Part shown: piece by piece, positions 41,383 to 48,922 of the stretch
Position numbering within the stretch: the stretch's first letter is position 1
Layout of the letters: each line of letters begins with the position of its first letter
Assembly: GCA_964406945.1 (NCBI GenBank)
Contig: CAYOTO010000020.1
Span: 1-60,738 of the forward strand
Origin: UBA2266 sp964406945
GTDB lineage: Bacteria; Planctomycetota; Phycisphaerae; Sedimentisphaerales; Anaerobacaceae
Length of the DNA stretch: 60,738 nucleotides
Direction: 5' to 3'
The notes under the pieces: model-generated
What the model was told of the DNA's origin: nothing
Databases searched by the model: none
Seen by the model: only the letters and a program-made list of their open reading frames with translations
Program-made: the position numbers and the translations under genes

Positions 41383-43353
41383 CTATTGCTCTGCTCGTTT
41401 GGCTTCCGCGGCCTTTTGCTTTTCCCAGGCAGCTTTGTCTTTGTCGTACTGGTCCTTCAACTGAGCGATGGTTCTCTTTGCTTCTTCGATACGGCGTTTG
41501 GTGTCGATTAGTCTCAGTTCTTTTCGAAGTCGGCCGGCCAAGTACCGACGAGTCGATGCAGCATCCATATCTTTCGGTACCGGCAGTTTTATCGGTGTCT
41601 CTTCGAGACGCCAGTCATCACTGCGCTGGGTAGCCAGTGGCACACCCCGGCTATTGACGATATTTCCCATGGGGTTACGCGCCCAGGCATAGCGATAATG
41701 CCTGGGGTCGGGTACAAACGGACTGCTGAGCGTCAGCATGTTTCGTTTATATTGCAGGCGGTTACGCCGGTCTCTGGTGCCGTCAGTAAACCAGTCTACG
41801 ACCGCCGGATAGTATCGACGGTCCGCGCCGGCAATGGCAAAACCCAGCATCTCTGCGTCGCTGTCGTCTTTCTTCTTGACGGTGGCGCTGAGCTTCAAAA
41901 CGATCTTCCCGTCTGCCGCATTTGCGTCGACAATCGACGGCGGCAGCCAGTAATCATCGGCGTCTCGGCCTGCCAACAGCTCGTACTGCGTGGCAAGCGC
42001 CCATTTTGCGGCTCGCTCGCCGACTGGAACTTTAATTTGCGGATGGTACCAGCTCTTGCGAAAGTCAAAACTGCTCACAAAACCTATATTCTCGTCCCCG
42101 GCCTGGCGAAACTTGCAAAAAGTTCTGTACTGGGCCTCCCTCAACAACGGCCCGACATCGTACATCGGCTCCAGGAAGTTCTGCGATGTTTGCGGATCCC
42201 CGGCCGTACACAGTGAAATGATGCAGAACGGCATGTCGGCGTCGTTGAATGCCGATCTCCAGGCGGTAATCATCTTTCCAAAAATCTGATAGTACATACG
42301 TGCCCCGGCTGAGCCGGAAAAGCAGTTATTGAAACCCTGATGCCAAACCGCGCCCTTAACCGCAAGTCCTTCCAGAGGTCGGATGACACTCGCATAACAA
42401 TACCCGGGTCGGTTCCTGTCGGCTGCGGGGCCCGGACGCAGATCGCTCGGGGCCTTGCTGTCCGCAGGCAACGGATTTCCCTGCTCGGCCCGCCTCTTCT
42501 TATTCCGTTCATAGTTCGCAATTCTCTTCTCCAGGTCCGCCTGGGGATCGAAAGCGGCGATCCTGTCGGCCCAGTCCTCGAGCATGTCGCGTGTCTCCCG
42601 GCCGTCTATCTGTGCGAGTACGTCCTGAGGAGTCCATGTTTCGACGGTGGTTCCGCCTATCGAGACGTCGATGAGTCCGATCGGAATCTGACTTGCCATC
42701 CGGATGCGTCGCCCGAGGACGTAACCTATTGCGGAGAACTCCTTCACGGGCTCGGGTGAGCAGACTTCCCAGTCTCCCTTGCGAAAATGCCTGTTCGACC
42801 ACGAACTCCACTCATATAGACGCTGAAAGCTTGCAACCGACTCGAATCCCTGACCCTGTGGCGGTGTAAGGAGGCGGATTTTCGGGAAATTGGCTGAGAC
42901 TATCTCCAACTGACCGTCATCCACCTTGCTAATGCTGAATTCCATATTGCTCTGCCCGCCCAGAAGCCATACATCTCCAATAAGGATATTGGTCAACCGC
43001 AGCGTCCGGTCGGCGCCTTTGATCTTCATGGTCTGCGGCATGTTATTGGCGGCCATCGCCGGCAAAGTGACCTTCCATGATCTGTCTTCCTTCGCGGTTG
43101 CCACTGCCTTATGCCCACCAAACTCGACGACAACCTCCTCCCCCGGTGCGGCCCAGCCCCAGACATTTACAGGTTTGTCACGCTGAATTACCATATTCCT
43201 TTGAAAGACGTTGCTGACGCACAGCCCGTCGCTGATCGCCGGAACTTCGACAACGTCTTCTTTGGGCATGGGCTTTCCGTTGTTGGCAGCTTCTGCAAAA
43301 CCGCCGGTAAGAATAACCACAAAATGACAACATAGGACTATTCTTCGCAACAT
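41383..43353 (-). CDS. Secreted SASA-family sialate O-acetylesterase-like protein
   Basis: 656-residue carbohydrate esterase. A signal peptide (residues 1-22) and an N-terminal beta domain (about 30-125; VFQRNMVIQRDKPVNVWGWA) precede the SGNH hydrolase core. The nucleophile serine is in LLGGQSNMEFSI near residue 140, and GAVWHQGFNNC is the family's second conserved block (usually WYQGExN). It removes acetyl groups from sugars in sialic acids, xylan or other glycans. The C-terminal 60 residues are a charged coiled coil (RIEEAKRTIAQLKDQYDKDK), unusual for the family. AAAGGAG precedes the ATG; the GH36-like gene lies 120 bases upstream. Confidence 0.85.
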   Translation of the reverse strand: MLRRIVLCCHFVVILTGGFAEAANNGKPMPKEDVVEVPAISDGLCVSNVFQRNMVIQRDKPVNVWGWAAPGEEVVVEFGGHKAVATAKEDRSWKVTLPAMAANNMPQTMKIKGADRTLRLTNILIGDVWLLGGQSNMEFSISKVDDGQLEIVSANFPKIRLLTPPQGQGFESVASFQRLYEWSSWSNRHFRKGDWEVCSPEPVKEFSAIGYVLGRRIRMASQIPIGLIDVSIGGTTVETWTPQDVLAQIDGRETRDMLEDWADRIAAFDPQADLEKRIANYERNKKRRAEQGNPLPADSKAPSDLRPGPAADRNRPGYCYASVIRPLEGLAVKGAVWHQGFNNCFSGSAGARMYYQIFGKMITAWRSAFNDADMPFCIISLCTAGDPQTSQNFLEPMYDVGPLLREAQYRTFCKFRQAGDENIGFVSSFDFRKSWYHPQIKVPVGERAAKWALATQYELLAGRDADDYWLPPSIVDANAADGKIVLKLSATVKKKDDSDAEMLGFAIAGADRRYYPAVVDWFTDGTRDRRNRLQYKRNMLTLSSPFVPDPRHYRYAWARNPMGNIVNSRGVPLATQRSDDWRLEETPIKLPVPKDMDAASTRRYLAGRLRKELRLIDTKRRIEEAKRTIAQLKDQYDKDKAAWEKQKAAEAKRAEQ

Positions 43354-43473
43354 GAATTTCTCCTTTATGGTTCAGCAGACGGTTCGAGCAATCACATTCG
43401 TTTCTTTGCGAACGAGTCCAGCTTCTTTTCTTAAGTACACGAAGCAGCAGGCCGGAAAGAACGGGCCGGCGTA

Positions 43474-45981
43474 CTATTCCAATACCAGTTCTTTCGATTC
43501 GTACGGGACCGGATAGGCGGTTATCCAGACTTCGGGTTTGAGTTGCCCCAGTTCGACTTGCCGACGTTTATCTTCCGATTCGAACTGCATAACGACCGCA
43601 TCGATTCTTTTGCCGATCATATCCCCGGTTACCGGGAAGAAATAGCTCAAGCCGGCGCGGGCACGGTTGTTGCCGTGTTCCCACGGGTTTGCCGGATAAG
43701 AAACAGCGCGGCGTGGTGCCCCGACCGGGCGGCCTCCTACGCGCAAAGCCGCATAGGCGCCATCACGCCCGTGAGGACCAATGCACGCAACTACCAGATA
43801 CGAACCTTTAGCCGCCTCATCAAGTGTGAAACTGCCGGACCAGGCACGTCGTGCGGGTGCGGCCGGATAGCTTGCAAACACGTTTGAAGATCGCCAATTC
43901 ATTCGGTCAACTTCACGTCCATGTCGAAACCCCAAAACTTCAGCGACATTCCGGGCGGATCCGCCAATTCGAATGTACCTGACAGGCCCGATCCCTGCCA
44001 AATCGATCGAAAGCTTATTTACTTTTATTTCGCTCCACTCCTTCTTTACCGTGTAACTGCGATTCAGAACCGTGGCGGTCGACGGCTTTTCCGTCTCGGT
44101 CTCTACAGCGACGGCTCGCCACTTACGAAGATCGTTTGAAACCTGGGCCTGTTTCGGCTTAAAAGTATCGCCTACGCGCCTCAGTACCAGTCTGTCCAGA
44201 GCGGTTGACCTGCCAAGATCGATTCTCAATGCCCCGCCCCAGATTGCGGCGGTCCTGAGACGGAAGAACGTCTCCAGATCGTCGTCAAACAGATAACGGT
44301 CCCACACGCCGCGTTCGACCAGGAGTTCTTGATTGAAGAAGGCCTCCCGGGCTTTCTTTACCTGAGGAACTGTCGTCGGGCCGGAGCGAAACTTTGATCG
44401 CATTTCAAGCGCATTGTTATTGGCCGCGAAGCAGGTCGCCTCGTACAGCGATTCGGCATCGTCGGGAACCGGGGAAAATGACAGGCTGCTGAGCTTCCTG
44501 TGCCACGGAAGGGTCAGTTTTTCCCCCTCAAACTTGATCCTGACGGTCTTGCCTTCAAGCAGTTCGCCAACCGAACGTCCGTCGAGCACCGCCCTTTTAA
44601 AGGTGCGCGTCTGATGCGGCAGTGAAATCGTCGCGGTCGTGCCCGGCATACCGAGCAGTCTCATCTTTACAGGTTTGCCGGGGACGTTCCGAACGAGTTC
44701 GTAAACGCAGCCGTTCACACCCGGTTCCTCGAAAGGCTCGCTTGACGCCACAATGACGCACGCCCGAAAAGGCAATACTTCCACATCCACTCGCTCACCT
44801 TCGGAGAAAGAACCGAGGCATTCCTCCGAAACGTGCAACCGCCTGACGTTAAACGGACCGTCGGCCTTCAATCCGATCGTTTCATCCAGGGGTATTGAGA
44901 AGGTCTCCGGTTCCCAGTTTGTATTGCGCAGCACGACAATGCGCGTCTTGTGATCCCCGCGAGAAACGGCGTTTTGACCGAAATCCTCTGATGGCAGTAT
45001 CATGCCGTTTACCGCGATATCACGGTAACGACGACACAGGTTGTAGATGCGGGCGAGTTTCGGAAACTCATCGTCACGAAGGAACCACGGGCTGCCGTAT
45101 AACTCCGGCGCCAGAATCAGATTTCTGCCAAATGCCTGAAGATAGAGATCGTCTTCCCAGTAGTCCAGAGCCGACGAGAGACAGACTCCATGGTCTTCGA
45201 CCAGCCGCTGCAACTTGCCGGACTGTCTGTCCCTCGGTACGCCCAAGGCGACCGCACAAGCCCGGTTGTGCGTTGCCGCCATCCTGTTGGCTCGCCACAC
45301 ATCAATATACGCCTCTCCGCCCCAAAGCCGCGTCGTCACGTAAGGCAAACCGTCGCCGAGGTTCAGGCGATGATTTAACACAATCAGATCGGGGCTGTAT
45401 TGCCGGCACTGTTTAAGCATCCTTATGAAGGCATCCTGTTTTTCCGTTCGCAACTGTCCGCACACGGCATCGACCTTGAACAGATGAAAGTCGTAGTCCC
45501 GGCACAGCCGGACCAGCATCTCGGTTCGCGCCTTCTCCTGTTCGGGTGTGTCCCCGAAACCGTCGGGCCCGAGCCATACCCCGAGCCGGCAGCCGAAGGA
45601 TTTTGCTTTTTCGTAGATGGGATCCAGCCCGTTCGGGTAGTGCTGCTTGAAACGCTCGGAATAGATGCTGCCGTAATAGCGGGGCGCGTCTATCGTACCG
45701 GCGTCAAATGCGTAGATATCCAGTTCCATCCCGTACTCGTCGTGCAACCACTTGAAGAAATCGAGGTTTGCCAGTGTCTGCGACTCCGTTGAGCCCTCGT
45801 TGGTATTATTGATCCATGAGAAGTAGTGGCTGCGGGATGGCGTCGATTCGTCAGCACCAGCCAGAGGATATTGCTCGGCAGCTTTTGCCAGTGTGTCTAA
45901 CCCCGGGTATGCCACAGCGGCAAACAGAATACACCCTATGATATTTGAAATGACCTTAATTGACGGAAACCTTGAGAGCAT
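43474..45981 (-). CDS. Secreted GH36/GH27-like TIM-barrel glycosidase (putative alpha-galactosidase type)
   Basis: 835-residue exported protein with a hydrophobic signal (IIGCILFAAVAYPGLDTL). Residues about 45-360 look like a clan GH-D barrel: HYFSWINNTNEGSTES, ELDIYAFDAGT, RLGVWLGPDGFGD, then HLFKVDAVCGQL, in which the Asp matches the nucleophile position of alpha-galactosidases. LDYWEDDLYL could supply the acid/base. A beta-sandwich follows, then a discoidin-like domain (about 560-690) and a C-terminal beta domain. It diverges enough that the substrate is uncertain. The gene is divergent from the sulfatase and shares a palindrome-containing promoter region. Confidence 0.65.
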   Translation of the reverse strand: MLSRFPSIKVISNIIGCILFAAVAYPGLDTLAKAAEQYPLAGADESTPSRSHYFSWINNTNEGSTESQTLANLDFFKWLHDEYGMELDIYAFDAGTIDAPRYYGSIYSERFKQHYPNGLDPIYEKAKSFGCRLGVWLGPDGFGDTPEQEKARTEMLVRLCRDYDFHLFKVDAVCGQLRTEKQDAFIRMLKQCRQYSPDLIVLNHRLNLGDGLPYVTTRLWGGEAYIDVWRANRMAATHNRACAVALGVPRDRQSGKLQRLVEDHGVCLSSALDYWEDDLYLQAFGRNLILAPELYGSPWFLRDDEFPKLARIYNLCRRYRDIAVNGMILPSEDFGQNAVSRGDHKTRIVVLRNTNWEPETFSIPLDETIGLKADGPFNVRRLHVSEECLGSFSEGERVDVEVLPFRACVIVASSEPFEEPGVNGCVYELVRNVPGKPVKMRLLGMPGTTATISLPHQTRTFKRAVLDGRSVGELLEGKTVRIKFEGEKLTLPWHRKLSSLSFSPVPDDAESLYEATCFAANNNALEMRSKFRSGPTTVPQVKKAREAFFNQELLVERGVWDRYLFDDDLETFFRLRTAAIWGGALRIDLGRSTALDRLVLRRVGDTFKPKQAQVSNDLRKWRAVAVETETEKPSTATVLNRSYTVKKEWSEIKVNKLSIDLAGIGPVRYIRIGGSARNVAEVLGFRHGREVDRMNWRSSNVFASYPAAPARRAWSGSFTLDEAAKGSYLVVACIGPHGRDGAYAALRVGGRPVGAPRRAVSYPANPWEHGNNRARAGLSYFFPVTGDMIGKRIDAVVMQFESEDKRRQVELGQLKPEVWITAYPVPYESKELVLE

Positions 45982-46031
45982 AATGTTGTTCCTCTATGTT
46001 ACGAGTCTTCGCTGCAATACACGCGCCAGAC

Positions 46032-46059
46032 AACAACTCTACTGTACGGTGCAGTTGTT
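46032..46059. promoter_or_regulatory. Candidate operator: 28-base imperfect palindrome between divergent genes
   Basis: Outer arms AACAACT (46032-46038) and AGTTGTT (46053-46059) are perfect, and 11 of 14 positions pair over the whole 28 bases. It lies in the 184-base region between the GH36-like gene (minus) and the sulfatase (plus), so one regulator could control both. Confidence 0.45.
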
Positions 46060-46165
46060 ATCAATAGCCAAATGCTTATCCTCTTGATATCCGCAGAAGT
46101 TTCAGGCACAATATTCAGGCAAGCATATGAAACGGAAGCTCTTCTTAAAAGGTTAGGATAGCTCA

Positions 46166-47650
46166 ATGGAAAGACGTGAATTCTTAATGCATCTGGCCGC
46201 CGGTGCAGCTTGTACGCCGCTCCTGGCGTCTCACAACCAACCTGATAGCAGCCGGTTGCTCAAAAGACGTCCGAACATAATCATAATCTTCGTAGATGAC
46301 CTCGCTCGTGGAGACGTCGGTGCTTTCGGATGTCCTGATCCCGGCACGGCTAACATCGATTCACTGGCACGTGACGGCGTTAAGCTTACTAATGCGTATA
46401 CGATAAATGCGCCCTGCAGTCCCAGTCGAACCGCCCTTATGATGGGAATGTACAGCCAGCGTTTTGGCAAATTCAACCTCTCACGAGGAGTGCCGATCCC
46501 CGAAGATAAGCCTACGCTGGCAGAGACCCTTCGCGATGCAGGTTACATAACCGGTATTGTCGGGCTGGAGAAGTGGGATATCGGCAGGTGGGATCAGGGC
46601 TGTCTCGATCGGGGCTTTATGGAAGCCGGTATGCATCCGCCTCGTGTTGAGGGCAGAGAAGGATTTGGCGGAGGGTCTTCGTACATCGGCGCCGACGGTT
46701 CATACCTGACCGAAGTCGAAGGGGGCTATGTTGTTGACTTCATAGAGCGTCATGGAAATAAAGATAAGCCATTCTTTATGTATTATGTTCCGCTTGCCGT
46801 GCATATTCCGAATATTGAAGTTCCCGATAAATACCTCAAGCGTCTTTATCCTGAGCACACCGGCCAGAAATACTCACCTCGACAGTATCTGCGTGCGACT
46901 TTGTACGCCCTCGATTGCCAGATCGGTTTGATAAGAAAGAAGCTGAGCGAGATGGGGATTGCCGATAACACGCTGATAATGTTCAGCAGCGATAACGGGG
47001 GTGATCCGGATGCCGGCCACAGGCCCCTTCCCTACCGCGGAGGCAAAAAGGGAAAGAACCGCTTTAATCTGCAGTGGGAAGGCAACTTCCGAATGCCCAC
47101 CATCGTAACCTTTCCGGGAACCCTGCCCGCTGGCAAAGAATACCACGGCATGGCAAGCACGTTGGACTTCTATGCCACGGCGGCATCTGTGGCCAAGACA
47201 AAGCTGCCTGACCATTGCGAAGGGCAGAACCTTCTGCCGTTGCTGCAAGGTAAAGTTAAGCCCGATCCGGACAAGGCGTTGTTCTGGCATACTTACACTT
47301 CACGGGCGGCCCGTTGGAAAAACTGGAGAATCGTGAAGTTCGGCAAGGAAACAGACTGGCGACTTTATGACATTGTAAAAGACCCGGGCGAGACCACCGA
47401 CGTTTCCGCGAAATACCCGGAGGTCGTTGCAGAGATGGACAGACGTTTTTACAACTGGCGAAACCAGATGCCCGAACCGGCCAAACCAGTCAAGCCCCCC
47501 GCACATCTATATGAACACACCTCAAGGGGCAATCATGCCCGCCGTCCGTTCGGCCGCGGATGGATGACCGTTGAACAGTGGGACAAGATAAAAGATGATC
47601 CCACTCAATGGAGTGAATATTACGTCAGGCAGAGAATGCTGCGAGAATAG
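46166..47650 (+). CDS. Exported type I sulfatase
   Basis: 494-residue S1-family sulfatase. A Tat-like signal (ERREFLMHLAAGAACTPLLA) is followed by the metal site IIIIFVDDLARGDVG. The formylglycine motif is NAPCSPSRTALMMG (C-x-P-S-R), and FSSDNGGDPD holds later metal ligands. The normally conserved GKWHLG is here GLEKWDIG, with the sulfate-contacting histidine replaced by aspartate. C-terminal subdomain YDIVKDPGETTDVSAKYPEV is standard. It needs an anaerobic or aerobic formylglycine-generating enzyme, not present here. With GH78 and GH95 next door, a sulfated fucose or rhamnose glycan is a likely substrate. AGGA precedes the ATG. Confidence 0.9.
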   Translation: MERREFLMHLAAGAACTPLLASHNQPDSSRLLKRRPNIIIIFVDDLARGDVGAFGCPDPGTANIDSLARDGVKLTNAYTINAPCSPSRTALMMGMYSQRFGKFNLSRGVPIPEDKPTLAETLRDAGYITGIVGLEKWDIGRWDQGCLDRGFMEAGMHPPRVEGREGFGGGSSYIGADGSYLTEVEGGYVVDFIERHGNKDKPFFMYYVPLAVHIPNIEVPDKYLKRLYPEHTGQKYSPRQYLRATLYALDCQIGLIRKKLSEMGIADNTLIMFSSDNGGDPDAGHRPLPYRGGKKGKNRFNLQWEGNFRMPTIVTFPGTLPAGKEYHGMASTLDFYATAASVAKTKLPDHCEGQNLLPLLQGKVKPDPDKALFWHTYTSRAARWKNWRIVKFGKETDWRLYDIVKDPGETTDVSAKYPEVVAEMDRRFYNWRNQMPEPAKPVKPPAHLYEHTSRGNHARRPFGRGWMTVEQWDKIKDDPTQWSEYYVRQRMLRE

Positions 47651-47832
47651 AAGGGTTACGGTAAGGTCTTGTTATGATGACTTGCAAAGCAAAAACGCCC
47701 TGAAACCTGATGGGCCAATGTGTCGCCAAAACGGCCTGTTACAGACCTTGCGACTATGGTATACTTGTCAAAGGTCGACTTCAGTCATCGGCTGAAAAAC
47801 TAGCCAGGAAATCAAGATCAAAGGAGGTCATC

Positions 47833-48912
47833 ATGAACAGCATGCGACGTACGATTAGCTTCTTCTTAGCCTTCCTGATGATGGCGCTGCTGTCAATGCC
47901 GGTGGTCGCAGGCAGTGCGTCCACACCGCTGCCCGACCCTGACGGCAAACCTGCCGATATGAGCAAGCCCGTTCAGGTGTATATCCTGTTGGGCCAGTCT
48001 AACATGCTCGGTGCCGGCAAGATTGCCGGAGATAAGGAAGGAACTCTCGAGTATGCGGTGGAAAATAAGAATAAATACCCGTATCTGGTCGACGAATCGG
48101 GCGACTGGACCGTCCGTAAGGATGTCCGCAATGTACGTGTGATGGGCAGCGGCACCGGCTCAATGAGATTGTTCAACAACGAATGGATGACCATCAAGGG
48201 CGGCAAGATCGGCCCGGAATTCGGGATCGGACATCATCTGGGCAACGCCGTTGATGCGCCCGTGCTCATTCTCAAGAGTTGCATCGGCAATCGCAGCCTC
48301 GGCTGGGATCTGCTGCCGCCGGGCAGCCCTTCCTTTGAATTCGAAGACAAGGGCAAGGTCTGGCATTATGCAGGGTACAAGGAATCCCCCCTTCGCTGGG
48401 AAAAGGGAACCGAACCCGAGCCGATCGGATGGTATGCCGGTATGCAGTACGACGGCGATATTGCCCGCGCTAAGAAGGTGCTGGCTGAACTTGATAAGTA
48501 TTACCCCGGCGCGAAGAAGTACGAGGTTGCCGGCTTCTTCTGGTGGCAGGGTGACAAGGATCGCTACAACGCCGGACATGCCAGCCGATACGAGCAGAAT
48601 CTGGTGCACCTGATCAAGACACTGCGCAAGGAATTTGATGCGCCGAAGGCAAAGTTCGTCTGTGCGACACTTGGCCAGACCGAAAAGGGTGCTACAGGCA
48701 ACGAAGGGTTGATCCTCGAAGCACAGCTCGCGGTAGACGGGAAGAATGGCAAGTATCCCGAGTTCAAGGGCAATGTGGCTACCGTATACAGCAAACCCTT
48801 ATGCCACGGCGGCGCCTCTAATGGTCACTACGGCGGCAACGCCGAGACCTATATGGATATCGGTGAGGCGATGGGCCGGGCCATGGTGGAGTTGATCGAA
48901 ACAAGCCGATAA
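47833..48912 (+). CDS. Secreted SASA-family carbohydrate acetylesterase
   Basis: 359-residue SGNH-type esterase. Signal peptide covers residues 1-26 (ending VVAG). The nucleophile motif is ILLGQSNMLGAG near residues 52-63, the second block GFFWWQGDKDRY matches WxQGExD, and the final DIGEAMGRAMVE after the SNGHYGG histidine region completes the fold. It has none of the extra domains of the larger esterase at 41383. An ideal ribosome site (AAAGGAGGT) fixes the ATG at 47833. TATACT at 47760-47765 may be a -10 box. It probably removes acetyl groups that block the glycosidases encoded nearby. Confidence 0.88.
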   Translation: MNSMRRTISFFLAFLMMALLSMPVVAGSASTPLPDPDGKPADMSKPVQVYILLGQSNMLGAGKIAGDKEGTLEYAVENKNKYPYLVDESGDWTVRKDVRNVRVMGSGTGSMRLFNNEWMTIKGGKIGPEFGIGHHLGNAVDAPVLILKSCIGNRSLGWDLLPPGSPSFEFEDKGKVWHYAGYKESPLRWEKGTEPEPIGWYAGMQYDGDIARAKKVLAELDKYYPGAKKYEVAGFFWWQGDKDRYNAGHASRYEQNLVHLIKTLRKEFDAPKAKFVCATLGQTEKGATGNEGLILEAQLAVDGKNGKYPEFKGNVATVYSKPLCHGGASNGHYGGNAETYMDIGEAMGRAMVELIETSR

Positions 48913-48922
48913 GTGGAAGCGA

